A DNA stretch of 64,000 nt from Pseudomonadales bacterium (GCA_028279305.1 JANQOA010000023.1:1-64000); one strand, 5' to 3'; numbered from the stretch's first letter, positions 25,286 to 34,181 are shown. Translations and numbers: made by a program. The notes: generated from the letters alone by a model not told the origin.

Positions 25286-25707
25286 GCCGTCAACTGTTTG
25301 TCGCTGAACCCGCGGAGGTTTACAACACGCTGCCGCCAATTGTCGTGGATTGCAGCCTGCTGGCAGCAATTCTGTTTAATGAGCCATCACAGAGAGAAGC
25401 GCTGCAGTTGCTTGCCGGCAAATCTCTACACGCACCGAATCTCATTGACCATGAAATCATCAGCGTTGCTGTCAGAAAATCCCATGCAAAAGCTGGGGAT
25501 GAGATTCAAAAGGGTCTCGAGGGTTTCAGAAAACTCCGGCTGGCCCGTCACAGCATCGACCACCAGGCCCAGTTCGAACTTGCTCTGCGGGAAAAAATCT
25601 CCGCCTACGACGCTGCTTACCTGCAGTTGGCCGTATCCATCAATGCCCCACTGGCAACTTATGATCGGGTGCTGGCTGCTGCGGCCAGGAAGGTGCTTGC
25701 CTCTTAA
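25282..25707 (+). CDS. PIN-domain toxin (VapC/FitB-like ribonuclease)
   Basis: A 141-residue PIN-domain protein. The metal-binding acidic residues can be seen as IVVDCSLL (~21), LIDHEIISV (~58) and ISAYDAAYLQLA (~110), and the fold ends TYDRVLAAAA. It should be a Mg2+-dependent RNase that cleaves tRNA or rRNA, neutralised by the upstream antitoxin. Start chosen at the ATG overlapping the antitoxin stop. The toxin stop overlaps the stop of the convergent small-subunit gene by four bases, leaving no room for a terminator. Confidence 0.82.
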   Translation: MSRQLFVAEPAEVYNTLPPIVVDCSLLAAILFNEPSQREALQLLAGKSLHAPNLIDHEIISVAVRKSHAKAGDEIQKGLEGFRKLRLARHSIDHQAQFELALREKISAYDAAYLQLAVSINAPLATYDRVLAAAARKVLAS

Positions 25708-26153
25708 ACCGGCCGGTAGGGTTTCGGATTACTGATGACCGGATCAAGCAATGTCATGTCGCCGTCAGCCACATCGTTACCCCGCGGAAAAGGCGGCCCT
25801 TCACCACTGCCGATGCCGCGCAACACAGCATCCTGCCGGTAGTACACGGCTAACGCCTGCAGGTATATCTGGGAAAATGCCTCGGGGTGGCTGGCGCTGA
25901 ACGCGCTGACGCGTTCTTCCTGCTGCGCCGGGCCGGCCTCAGCAAAATCTTCACCGAGGCTCGCGAGCGCCTCCTGCACAACACGCCCGAACTCCGGCTT
26001 CAGGACGTTGTCCATAAACGCCCGCAGCTCCATGTCCCCGGCACCAGGCAGACGGCTATCCTCACTGGCTGGAATCAACGTATGCAGCAGCGCCACAAGC
26101 GTGACCTGCTCTGGTCCTGTGAGCGGATGATCAGTGCTGATGATCTCGGACAT
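25704..26153 (-). CDS. gluconate 2-dehydrogenase subunit 3-like protein
   Basis: A 149-residue protein of the Gluconate_2-dh3 family: LTGPEQVTLVALLHTLIPASEDSRLPGAGD (read in two halves near the N-terminus) is the signature, followed by a helical domain ending with QIYLQALAVYYRQ. In known enzymes it is the small (gamma) subunit of membrane-bound GMC-type sugar dehydrogenases and normally has a Tat signal; none is visible here. It lies ten bases downstream of the GMC oxidoreductase gene, so the two probably form a complex. Confidence 0.8.
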   Translation of the reverse strand: MSEIISTDHPLTGPEQVTLVALLHTLIPASEDSRLPGAGDMELRAFMDNVLKPEFGRVVQEALASLGEDFAEAGPAQQEERVSAFSASHPEAFSQIYLQALAVYYRQDAVLRGIGSGEGPPFPRGNDVADGDMTLLDPVISNPKPYRPV

Positions 26154-26163
26154 GCGCGCCTCT

Positions 26164-27783
26164 TTAGTCGAACAGATTTGCCAGATTCTTTTTCATGGTA
26201 TCAGCCACGTACAATGCCAGCGCCTGAATGGTACTGGTTGGATTAACGCCGCCGGAGGTGACAAACACACTACCGTCAATCACAAACAGGTTGCGCACAT
26301 CGTGGGATCGCCCCCAGGCGTTGACCACTGAACTGTTCGGGTTGTTACCCATGCGCGCTGTACCCAGGTTGTGCCAACCGGATTGCTGCAACAGGCCGCT
26401 GCGGTGCATCTCGATGGCGCCGGCGGCTTGCATGACTTCTTCAGCCCTATCCAGGCCATGTTCCAGCATCCGCCGGCTGTTCTCGCTGAGGGTGTAGCTG
26501 ATTTTTGGCGCCGGGATGCCGTCAGAATCCACCAGCTGCGGATCAAGGGTGACGGTGTTGTGCTCCTCGGGCAGGTCTTCGCAGAGGATGCCGATGCTGG
26601 CCACGTGATCAAAGTAGCGGGCAAAGGCTGCGTGATGATCTTTGCCCCAGGGAATGCGCCCTGTTGCGAACCCCTGTGCCGCTGTGTTGAACGGCCCGCT
26701 GCCGCGGGTAATCTGCATGTTGTAGCCGCGTACAAAGCCCCTCGATTTATCTGTCTCGTAAAACTCTTTGCTGAGAATACAGCAACCTGCCGGCCCCTTG
26801 TGGCTGTCGAGCTGTTCTTCGAACACACCCTGCACAAAGCCGACCGGGTGGAACATGAGATTCTTGCCCACCAGTCCGGAGCTGTTTGCCAGACCATCGG
26901 GGAAGGCTGTGGAGCGCGAGTTCAAGAGTATGCGGGGGGTACCTATGCCGTTGCAGGCAAGCACCACCACTTCGGCCCGCTGGCGGCATTCGTTGCCGTC
27001 CGCATCGTAATAGATGGCGCCGTCTGCCATACCTTCAGCGTTGACGGTGATTTCGCGCACCCTGCAGCGGGTACGCAACTCCACCCCGGCGCGGATTGCT
27101 GCAGGCCAATAGGTGATGTCGGTACTCGACTTGCCGCCCTGAGAACACCCGGACATACACGGCCCCAGATTCAGACAGCGGTCACGTCCTTCGTAGGGCC
27201 GCGAGATGATGGCACTGTCTGATGGCCACCAGTGCCAGCCGAGGCGGTTGTAGCCGCGGGCAACTGCTTCGCCGACGCGGCCCATGGGAATTGGCGGCAG
27301 CGGCGGCTGCTTGGGCGGATACATGGGATCACCGGCCAGACCCGACACGCCCATCATCTGATCGTTCTGGGCAAAAAAAGGATCCAGGGTGTTGTAGTCG
27401 ATGGGCCAGTCCGCGGCAACCCCGTCCAGACTGTGTACGCGGAAGTCGGAAGGGTGCAGGCGGGGAAAGTGTGCAGCATACATAACGGTGCCGCCGCCAA
27501 CCCCGTTAAAATTCACAACGGAAATCGGCGAGTTGCTGTTGTTGATCGGGTAGTCCGTGTCGCGGCCCCGTACGTTGGGATCAATGCTGAACGGGCCGTG
27601 TCCCAGCAATTCCCAGTCGGAACGGTTGCTCGGGTACTCCGACGGGCTCATCCAGTCGCCCTGCTCCAGACAGACGATGTGCATGCGTGTATCCGCCATG
27701 GACCAGGCAAAAGCACCACCGGCAGCACCGGCGCCGATGATCAGAACATCAACCACCTCGTCAGTTGTACTGGCATCCGTCAT
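26164..27783 (-). CDS. GMC-family FAD oxidoreductase (sugar dehydrogenase-like)
   Basis: A 539-residue flavoprotein. The start at 27783 has GAGGAA six bases upstream; a TTG two codons earlier is less likely. The FAD-binding motif VLIIGAGAAGGAFAWSM is near the N-terminus (~14), GVGGGTVMYAA is the second FAD contact (~97), and the C-terminal NPTSTIQALALYVAD is the GMC_oxred_C end. The catalytic histidine is in GWHNLGTARM. Partners of this family with a Gluconate_2-dh3 subunit are sugar dehydrogenases, some oxidising the 3-position of glycosides. No signal peptide is visible, and no cytochrome subunit gene is in the window. Confidence 0.88.
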   Translation of the reverse strand: MTDASTTDEVVDVLIIGAGAAGGAFAWSMADTRMHIVCLEQGDWMSPSEYPSNRSDWELLGHGPFSIDPNVRGRDTDYPINNSNSPISVVNFNGVGGGTVMYAAHFPRLHPSDFRVHSLDGVAADWPIDYNTLDPFFAQNDQMMGVSGLAGDPMYPPKQPPLPPIPMGRVGEAVARGYNRLGWHWWPSDSAIISRPYEGRDRCLNLGPCMSGCSQGGKSSTDITYWPAAIRAGVELRTRCRVREITVNAEGMADGAIYYDADGNECRQRAEVVVLACNGIGTPRILLNSRSTAFPDGLANSSGLVGKNLMFHPVGFVQGVFEEQLDSHKGPAGCCILSKEFYETDKSRGFVRGYNMQITRGSGPFNTAAQGFATGRIPWGKDHHAAFARYFDHVASIGILCEDLPEEHNTVTLDPQLVDSDGIPAPKISYTLSENSRRMLEHGLDRAEEVMQAAGAIEMHRSGLLQQSGWHNLGTARMGNNPNSSVVNAWGRSHDVRNLFVIDGSVFVTSGGVNPTSTIQALALYVADTMKKNLANLFD

Positions 27784-27815
27784 AGGCAATTCCTCACCTG
27801 CTTATTATTTGGCAA

Positions 27816-28970
27816 CTAGCTGCCGCTTTCGCTCAACTCGACACTCACAATCCGGTCACCGTGGGCTGTCCCCAGATACAAACGGTTGCCAACTTTGAGG
27901 GCAACCGTGGCGTAACCCATGGGTGGGCCATTGTGATTGATGACAACGTCAGATGAAAAAGTTTCGGCATTGGTCCTCACCACCTGGAACGGCAGCAGGC
28001 AGGGTCCCGCGGTCACCTGAGTGCAGGCCTGCCCAATGGCGTCATGTTGGTGAGAGGCAATCCACAACGTCCCGTCTGCGTCGATGCTGACGTTGTCGGG
28101 TTGGCGCAGCTCAATTTCCGCAATTCGTGTCTGCTTCTCGAGATCCAGGGCAAAGGTCTTGTTGCCGATATAAGCGTTGACGTACAGCACGGTGTTGTCA
28201 GCGTTAAGTGCAATGCCGTTGGGCATCAGATCGTCCGTTTCCGCCAGACGCTTAAACCCGGATGCGGGCGACCAGGCCCACACCCAGCCGGTAGCTTGCC
28301 CGTCAAGCAGCTTCGCCACCGTGTCTTCAAAGCTGCCGGACTTGTCCCACATGTGGGTGACATAGAATCCGCCATCGCCGCGCGCCGCCACGTCATTGAT
28401 AAACGGGTCTCCGGGCGGCAGGGCGCAGCCCCGCCAGGTCAGCTCACCGCTGGCTGCAACCGCAAAAAATTCCACCGATTCGCGCTTGCCGTGATTCACA
28501 ACCAGCAGCGACACCTCTCCGTCATCGCGGGTGATCAAATCTATGCCGTGGGGACTCAGCGCCGAGGCATCAGGTGGCGGGCAGCCTTCCTCACCCCAGC
28601 GGGCGCCGGTTGACGACCAGTTAATGGTCAGCGTCTCCCGGCCACCGGTTGCTGTATTCAGCAGTGACAGATTGCCGGGAGAATCAGCCATGAACTCACC
28701 CATTTCGCTGACAATCAGCAAGTCAGTGCCGGGGATCGGTACCAGATCTTCCGGGTTCCGGTAACCACAGTGGGGTGTCATCCCAGCCATCGGCTCGCAG
28801 CTGAGCAGTGCCGTTTCAGTGACCGGTTGCGGCAGTTCTGACGCGGCGGCCAGGCCTGCACGTTCATCCGCGTTCGCTGCGTCAGCCGCATTTGCGGCAT
28901 CAGCCGGTTGGCGCTGATTACCGCAACCCGCCATCAAACAACCCATTACAAACAGTAGCAGTGCGCGCAC
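27816..28970 (-). CDS. SMP-30/paraoxonase-like beta-propeller lipoprotein
   Basis: A 384-residue protein starting at GTG 28970 (AAGGGA six bases upstream). A lipoprotein signal, hydrophobic MRALLLFVMGCLMAGC with the lipobox LMAGC, anchors it to an envelope membrane. The mature part reads as a six-bladed propeller: GYRNPEDLVPIP (Ca2+-ligand-type region), VNHGKRESVEFFAV, FINDVAARGDGGFYVTH, and GIALNADNTVLYVNAYIG are repeated blade-like elements of the SMP-30/gluconolactonase/arylesterase family. It may act as a lactonase on the product of the sugar dehydrogenase downstream, from whose gene it is separated by 32 bases. Confidence 0.75.
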   Translation of the reverse strand: MRALLLFVMGCLMAGCGNQRQPADAANAADAANADERAGLAAASELPQPVTETALLSCEPMAGMTPHCGYRNPEDLVPIPGTDLLIVSEMGEFMADSPGNLSLLNTATGGRETLTINWSSTGARWGEEGCPPPDASALSPHGIDLITRDDGEVSLLVVNHGKRESVEFFAVAASGELTWRGCALPPGDPFINDVAARGDGGFYVTHMWDKSGSFEDTVAKLLDGQATGWVWAWSPASGFKRLAETDDLMPNGIALNADNTVLYVNAYIGNKTFALDLEKQTRIAEIELRQPDNVSIDADGTLWIASHQHDAIGQACTQVTAGPCLLPFQVVRTNAETFSSDVVINHNGPPMGYATVALKVGNRLYLGTAHGDRIVSVELSESGS

Positions 28971-29120
28971 GATGCATCCCTTGTCTCTGCAATCTCAGCC
29001 ACTAAACCACCAATTCCCCTGCCAACTCAAGAGACTGTGCACAGAATCTGCGTGAAGAGGGGTCGATTCAGATCCTTGATGCTGTCAAACTCTCGTGAGA
29101 CATCAGACAGGGGAAGAAAC

Positions 29121-29870
29121 ATGGCAGGACCAATCAACGTTTATTTCGTATGTGGCGGTAAGTACCACGATATGGACTTTGTCCGGTTGGAGATGTTGAA
29201 GCTCTTCGCTGAAGAACAGCGCTTCCGCGTCAACGTTGGCGAAGACTACTCCAAAATTGACGAGATCACCGCAGCCGACATCCTGGTCACGTATACGGTG
29301 GACGTTGTGCCCACGGAAGAAGAGACGGACCGGTTGGAAGAATGGTTGAAGTCGGGGCACAAGTGGTTTGCGTTGCATGCAACCAATTCGATTCTCGAAT
29401 TCACCGACAAGGGTGTGACGTGTCCGCGCACTGCGCCAAAATTCATGCACATGCTCGGCAGTCAGTTTGTCGGCCACCCCGCCATCGAGTATTACCCGGT
29501 GAACATCGAGCCGGGCAAAGAGGATCACCCCCTGGTTGCCGGTATCGATCCCATGCTGGTTGAAGACGAGCTCTATGTATCGGAGTTTTACGACGACGTA
29601 GAGGTCCTGCTGACCACACGCTGGGGCGGCGAATGCCCCGGTTATGTGGAGACCCCGGTAGAAGAACGGGATCATCCGATCATGTACCTGCGTCAATTCG
29701 GCGAGGGTGAAGTGTTGTTTCTGACCCTTGGCCATGCCCGCTCCAAGTACGATATGCAGCCCATGGTGGAGGTATATCCGAAGATGGAGCGTGGTGCCTG
29801 GACCGTACCGGACTTCTACGAGTTGCTGCGCCGCGGCCTCAAGTGGAGTGTGGGTGAACTCGCGGCATAA
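29121..29870 (+). CDS. ThuA-like domain protein
   Basis: A 249-residue cytoplasmic protein starting MAGPINVYFVCGGKYHD; the ATG at 29121 has GGGGAAG seven bases upstream, so the longer frame from 29037 is rejected. The fold is the ThuA/glutamine-amidotransferase-like fold: YHDMDFVRLEMLKLF, then ADILVTYTVDV, WFALHATNS (the HATNS-type motif) and VLFLTLGHARSKYD near the end. ThuA proteins isomerise or handle 3-keto sugars in some pathways. Upstream and divergent is the propeller lipoprotein gene; 101 bases downstream is the iron-dependent dehydrogenase. The 150-base gap before it (28971-29120) holds no site I can name. Confidence 0.82.
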   Translation: MAGPINVYFVCGGKYHDMDFVRLEMLKLFAEEQRFRVNVGEDYSKIDEITAADILVTYTVDVVPTEEETDRLEEWLKSGHKWFALHATNSILEFTDKGVTCPRTAPKFMHMLGSQFVGHPAIEYYPVNIEPGKEDHPLVAGIDPMLVEDELYVSEFYDDVEVLLTTRWGGECPGYVETPVEERDHPIMYLRQFGEGEVLFLTLGHARSKYDMQPMVEVYPKMERGAWTVPDFYELLRRGLKWSVGELAA

Positions 29871-29884
29871 GAAGCGCGGCAAAC

Positions 29885-29897
29885 GATATAACATATC
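29885..29897. promoter_or_regulatory. inverted repeat before the iron-dependent dehydrogenase
   Basis: GATAT-AAC-ATATC is a perfect five-base inverted repeat between the ThuA-like gene and the next gene. Read on the minus strand it continues as ATGATATGTTATATCG, of which 14 of 16 bases recur at 34119-34134 before the M14-like gene. A shared operator is possible; no regulator for it can be named. Confidence 0.3.
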
Positions 29898-29971
29898 ATC
29901 CTGGCTTTGCAAAGCGGCACGGAGCCCGTATGCTCCGTGCACCGTCAAATACATCAAGCTAAGGAGTCACC

Positions 29972-31114
29972 GTGCTTTCAGACGAGAATTTTGTTGTTCG
30001 CCCTCTGCCGACAATTGTCTTCAACAGAGGCGCCAGCCAGCAACTCAGTAATCACATTCAATCACTCGGCTTAAACGCAGCGCTGATCGTCACGGACAAG
30101 AACCTGGCTGAGAGCGGCGTTTTGGAACCTGTTCTGGATGCCCTGAAGGCATCCAATCTTCGCGTTGAGGTATTTGACGGTGTTGAGCCGAATCCAACGG
30201 ATCAGAACGTCGAAGCGGGTGCCGAGAAGCTGCGCGAACTTGAAGGTGCCTGTGTCATCCCCATTGGGGGCGGCTCCTCCATGGATTGTGGTAAGTCCAT
30301 TGCGCTGCTGGCGGCAAATGGCGGTACCGTTGAAGAGCTGCAGGCGTCCACGCCGATCAATGCCACGGCACCGGTTATTGCGGTCCCCACCACGGCGGGA
30401 ACCGGTTCGGAAACCAACAGCGCATGTGTCATCACCAACACCAAGCTGGGACGCAAAACGTATGTGATGCACCCAAGCATCGTGCCGGCGTTTGCAGTAC
30501 TCGACCCGGACCTTACGGTTGGGCTGCCTACCTATCCAACTTCAACCTGCGGCTTCGACGTGCTGACCCATGCGGTTGAAGCATTTGTATCCGTGGGAGC
30601 CAGCGCCTATTCAGATGCGATTGCCCTTGAAGCCATCTCCAAGGTTGCCGGGAACTTGCGTAAGGTTGTTCAGGACGGCACGGATATAGAAGCCCGATCC
30701 CAAATGCTGCTGGCGTCCGCAATGGCTGCCATGGCGTTTAACGTCTCCGGGCTGGGCTCTGTACACGGCACCGGCCACGCCATTTCAGCCAGGCTCAACG
30801 CCGCGCATGGACAGACCCTGGCTACCATGCTGCCCCATGTCATGGAGTACAACATGCCGGAACGGGGTGGGAAATATGCTGAAGTGGCGCGCATACTGGC
30901 GCCGTCGGGACCGGCTACGGGTACCGGGGCCATCGATGCCGTGCTGCAACTGCGCAGCGACATTGATATCGACCGTTCGATTTCGGACCTGGGTGGTGAA
31001 GACGATCTGCTGGCGGTGCTGGTTGAAGATGCAACCGCAGATCCGGTGAACTTCACCAACCCGCGCCCGGTTGACTCGGACGCCCTTGAAGCTTTGTACC
31101 GCGCTGCCTGGTAG
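29972..31114 (+). CDS. iron-containing alcohol dehydrogenase
   Basis: A 380-residue group III alcohol dehydrogenase/maleylacetate-reductase-type enzyme. The GTG at 29972 has AAGGAG seven bases upstream. NAD binding is shown by IPIGGGSSMDCGKSIAL (~94), with the G-G-G-S motif and Asp/Cys. The metal-binding region is CGFDVLTHAVEAFVS (~194; D and H ligands), and GSVHGTGHAISARLNAAHG (~257-275) holds the further histidines. The product would be an aldehyde or ketone. It follows the ThuA-like gene by 101 bases and probably has its own promoter. Confidence 0.9.
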   Translation: MLSDENFVVRPLPTIVFNRGASQQLSNHIQSLGLNAALIVTDKNLAESGVLEPVLDALKASNLRVEVFDGVEPNPTDQNVEAGAEKLRELEGACVIPIGGGSSMDCGKSIALLAANGGTVEELQASTPINATAPVIAVPTTAGTGSETNSACVITNTKLGRKTYVMHPSIVPAFAVLDPDLTVGLPTYPTSTCGFDVLTHAVEAFVSVGASAYSDAIALEAISKVAGNLRKVVQDGTDIEARSQMLLASAMAAMAFNVSGLGSVHGTGHAISARLNAAHGQTLATMLPHVMEYNMPERGGKYAEVARILAPSGPATGTGAIDAVLQLRSDIDIDRSISDLGGEDDLLAVLVEDATADPVNFTNPRPVDSDALEALYRAAW

Positions 31115-31144
31115 GTCAAAAGTTCAATGTACATCAGCGGCCTG

Positions 31145-31171
31145 CCCTGGCGTGCGGAAAGCGCGCCAGGG
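31145..31171. terminator. hairpin between convergent genes
   Basis: CCCTGGCGTGC and GCGCGCCAGGG pair in ten of eleven positions around a GGAAA loop. It lies between two convergent coding regions (stop at 31114 on the plus strand, at 31202 on the minus). No U-run follows directly on either strand, so it is a candidate bidirectional terminator only. Confidence 0.5.
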
Positions 31172-31201
31172 TCCGGCGCATAACAGTTGGCTTCTTAAAC
31201 C

Positions 31202-32020
31202 TTACTGTCCGGGCAAGGCCACCTGCCCCATCTGTAAAGCAGCGTTGTAACCACCATCAACCAGCAGGTTTACGCCGTTTACATAACCTGCCAGATCTGA
31301 ACCGAGGAACAACAGCGCCCGCGCCTGGTCTTCCGCGGTTGCCACACGTCCCGCCCCGGCCTCAATGGCCCAGTCAATGATCTCATCGGTCATGGTTTCG
31401 CGAAATGCAGGCAACAGAGGCGTATCCACCGGCGAGGGACAGACGCTATTGATGCGCAGTGCGTGCGCGGTAGCGGTCTTGGCAGCCTGCATGGTGTACA
31501 CCTGCACACACTCTTTCGAGAAGAAATACCCGTCCGCCACCAGCGCTTCGTTGTCACCAATCCAGGCAACCCCCTCATCCCAACTGTCTATACTCAGCAG
31601 CGCGCTGATTTGCGGCAGGTGCTCCGGCCAGCGATTACCCGCAACAGAAGCGGTGTTGACGATCGCACCGCCTGACTGCATGTTCGGCAACAGCCTGTTG
31701 GTCAAACGTTTGAGACCAAGAATGTTGACGCGCATGACGGTGTCCGCCGGCAGCGTTGCCGCTACGCCGGCGTTGTTAAACAACACATCAACCTTACGAT
31801 CAGCGGCAGCAATTGCTGCCAGCGCTGCATCAATGGACAGCGGATTACCCATGTCGGTCTCAATAAATTCATCAACCGCTGATTCGGGTTCTTTGATATC
31901 CAGAACAGTAATCTGCTCCGCCCCGGACTGCCGGAGCAATTCCACTAAGGCTGCGCCAATGCCCGAGTAAGCGCCCGTGACAACAATTTTTTTCCCTTCG
32001 AAGCTCAAAAGCGGTTGCAT
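31202..32020 (-). CDS. short-chain dehydrogenase/reductase (coniferyl-alcohol-dehydrogenase-like)
   Basis: A 272-residue classical SDR starting MQPLLSFEGKKIVVTG; AGG precedes this ATG by a good distance, while the ATG at 32056 has none. The cofactor motif is VVTGAYSGIGAALVELL, NNAGVA is at ~80, and the catalytic Y-x-x-x-K is in GYFFSKECVQVYTM. The sequence after it (INSVCPSPVDTPLL) and the Y-F-F-S-K-E form match coniferyl-alcohol dehydrogenases and 3-alpha-hydroxysteroid dehydrogenase-like SDRs. It follows thrS on the same strand (48 bases). Confidence 0.85.
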   Translation of the reverse strand: MQPLLSFEGKKIVVTGAYSGIGAALVELLRQSGAEQITVLDIKEPESAVDEFIETDMGNPLSIDAALAAIAAADRKVDVLFNNAGVAATLPADTVMRVNILGLKRLTNRLLPNMQSGGAIVNTASVAGNRWPEHLPQISALLSIDSWDEGVAWIGDNEALVADGYFFSKECVQVYTMQAAKTATAHALRINSVCPSPVDTPLLPAFRETMTDEIIDWAIEAGAGRVATAEDQARALLFLGSDLAGYVNGVNLLVDGGYNAALQMGQVALPGQ

Positions 32021-32068
32021 AACTTGCCTGGTCCCCTGTTTAACTGAACGAGACATGGTACTCGAAAC

Positions 32069-33988
32069 TTACTGCAAGCTGCTCACATTCTGCTCTACGC
32101 GGGCAATAATATCGTCAACAGACATAACACCCAGGTCCTCGCCGCTCTGGGTGCGCACCGCCAGTTCGCCGTTGGCCACCTCCCGATCACCCACCACTAA
32201 CAAGTAGGGTATCGCCTGCAGGGTATGCTCACGGATCTTGAAACCTACCTTTTCATTTCTAAGATCTGAAATCACCCGGATGCCCCGCTCCTTCAGACGT
32301 TTTTCGACACTGGTGACGTACTCATCCTGCTTGTCAGTGATGGTCAACAGAGCAGCCTGCACAGGGGACAGCCAGACGGGGAATTTACCTTCGTAGTGTT
32401 CAACCAGAATCCCGATAAAACGCTCCAGAGACCCGAACAACGCCCGGTGCAACATCACCGGACGCTGGTCGCGGCCACCGCTTTCGTCCACATAAGAAAT
32501 ATCAAAACGTTCCGGCAGGTTCATATCAACCTGCAGGGTGCCGCACTGCCAATCCCGGCCGATGGCATCCCGTAGCACAAACTCAAGCTTTGGCCCGTAG
32601 AAAGCACCCTCCCCGGGATACAACACGTAGTCCAATCCCATCACTTCCAGAGCGTTGCTTAATGCACCTTCGAGCTTGTCCCAGATTTCGTCGCTGCCGA
32701 TGCGCTTTTCGGGTCTGGTTGAGAGTTTGATCACCACGTCTTCAAAGCCAAAATCCCTGTAGATATCCAGAACAAGCGCCACCACGTCGATGCACTCCTG
32801 TTCCATCTGCTGCTCGGTGCAATAGATGTGTGCATCGTCCTGGGTAAAGTGCCGCACCCGCATCAACCCATGCAACGCACCGGAGGGTTCGTAACGGTGT
32901 ACCTTGCCGAATTCAGCCATGCGCAAAGGCAGGTCGCGATAGCTTTTGAGACCCTGGGCAAACATGGAAACCGAACCGGGACAGTTCATGGGCTTTAAGG
33001 CAAACACGCGCTCGTCTTCAGTCTGCGTTGAAAACATGTGCTCGCGATAGTTGAACCAGTGTCCCGACGTTTCCCACAAGCTGCGGTCCATGACGTCCGG
33101 GGTATTTACCTCTACGTAATCGGCTTGTTCCTGCCGCTTACGCATGTATTCCAGCAGTTGCAGGAATAAGGTCCACCCTTTTGGGTGCCAGAATACGGAA
33201 CCCGGTGCCTCATCACTGAAGTGAAACAGATCAAGTCTGCGGCCCAGCTTGCGGTGATCCCGTTTTTCAGCCTCTTCCAATCGATGCAGATAAGCCTTGA
33301 GCTCCTTTTTGTCCCGCCAGGCGGTGCCGTATATACGCTGTAGCATTTCGTTGTCCGAATTACCGCGCCAGTACGCGCCGGCGAGTTTCATCAATTTGAA
33401 CGCCTTGGGCAGCTTGCCTGTACTGGGGAGGTGCGGACCACGGCAAACGTCGAACCACTCACCCTGGCGATAGACCGAAACTTCCTCACCCTCGGGTATG
33501 ATGTCTTCTATAATTTCGACTTTATAACTTTCACCGATCCGGCCAAACGTACCTATGGCCTGGTCACGATCCCAGACTTCCCGTTCAATCGGCAGATCGC
33601 GGCCAACAATTTCCTGCATGCGCTTTTCGATTTTTTCCAGATCATCAGGAGAGAACGGCTCTGGTCGTGCAAAGTCATAGTAGAAACCGTCTTCAATTGC
33701 CGGGCCGATGGTCACCTGCGTGCCGGGAAACAGCTCTTGCACGGCCTGCGCCATGACGTGCGCTGCATCGTGTCGAATCAGTTCCAGCGCCTCATCACTT
33801 TTTGCCGTGATGATGGCCACTTCGGCATCCTGGTTGATCAAGTATGAGGTATCAACCATCTGGCCATCCACCTTACCGGCCAGGGCGGCTTTAGCCAGCC
33901 CCGGGCCAATATCTGCGGCAACGTCGTGCACAGTGACTGCCTGCTCAAATTGACGTGAAGAACCATCAGGGAGGGTGATTTGCGGCAT
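32069..33988 (-). CDS. thrS: threonyl-tRNA synthetase
   Basis: A 639-residue full-length class II synthetase that charges tRNA-Thr. Domains in order: N-terminal TGS domain ([14 protein letters not shown], ~1-60), editing domain with [10 protein letters not shown] (~73, the H-x-x-x-H) and DVCRGPH (~180, C-x-x-x-H), the catalytic core with [11 protein letters not shown] and [15 protein letters not shown] (motif 2), and the anticodon-binding C-terminus with [11 protein letters not shown] and VGDREVANG. Every ligand expected is present. Normally infC, rpmI and rplT follow; here an SDR gene follows instead. Confidence 0.97.
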   Translation of the reverse strand: MPQITLPDGSSRQFEQAVTVHDVAADIGPGLAKAALAGKVDGQMVDTSYLINQDAEVAIITAKSDEALELIRHDAAHVMAQAVQELFPGTQVTIGPAIEDGFYYDFARPEPFSPDDLEKIEKRMQEIVGRDLPIEREVWDRDQAIGTFGRIGESYKVEIIEDIIPEGEEVSVYRQGEWFDVCRGPHLPSTGKLPKAFKLMKLAGAYWRGNSDNEMLQRIYGTAWRDKKELKAYLHRLEEAEKRDHRKLGRRLDLFHFSDEAPGSVFWHPKGWTLFLQLLEYMRKRQEQADYVEVNTPDVMDRSLWETSGHWFNYREHMFSTQTEDERVFALKPMNCPGSVSMFAQGLKSYRDLPLRMAEFGKVHRYEPSGALHGLMRVRHFTQDDAHIYCTEQQMEQECIDVVALVLDIYRDFGFEDVVIKLSTRPEKRIGSDEIWDKLEGALSNALEVMGLDYVLYPGEGAFYGPKLEFVLRDAIGRDWQCGTLQVDMNLPERFDISYVDESGGRDQRPVMLHRALFGSLERFIGILVEHYEGKFPVWLSPVQAALLTITDKQDEYVTSVEKRLKERGIRVISDLRNEKVGFKIREHTLQAIPYLLVVGDREVANGELAVRTQSGEDLGVMSVDDIIARVEQNVSSLQ

Positions 33989-34006
33989 ATAGCACCTCAG
34001 TCAGTG

Positions 34007-34068
34007 GCGGCCCTTACCAGAGGCCGCGTGGTTAGCTACCGTAAGATGTCAAAACGGCGCGCAGTATA
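34007..34068 (-). promoter_or_regulatory. thrS leader with -10-like box and hairpin
   Basis: On the minus strand TATACT (34068-34063) could be the -10 of thrS; the -35 is weak. About 40 bases later a short hairpin, GCGGCC paired with GGCCGC around nine bases (34027-34007), lies ~20 bases before the thrS start. It might influence translation, as in other thrS leaders, but there is no clear tRNA-like fold. Confidence 0.3.
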
Positions 34069-34118
34069 GGGGGATTTACGCGGAAACGCATGCCCAAGCA
34101 CCAACAACAGCCGGTATA

Positions 34119-34134
34119 TTGATATGTTATAACG
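34119..34134. promoter_or_regulatory. second copy of the GATATGTTATA motif
   Basis: TTGATATGTTATAACG lies 48 bases before the M14-like gene. It matches 14 of 16 bases of the minus-strand sequence at 29884-29899 before the iron-dependent dehydrogenase gene. It is only partly palindromic here. A shared regulatory site is possible; chance is not excluded. Confidence 0.25.
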
Positions 34135-34181
34135 CAAAGCTTGAATGAGAAGGACTTTCACTTAACCGGAATTGATTGAAT

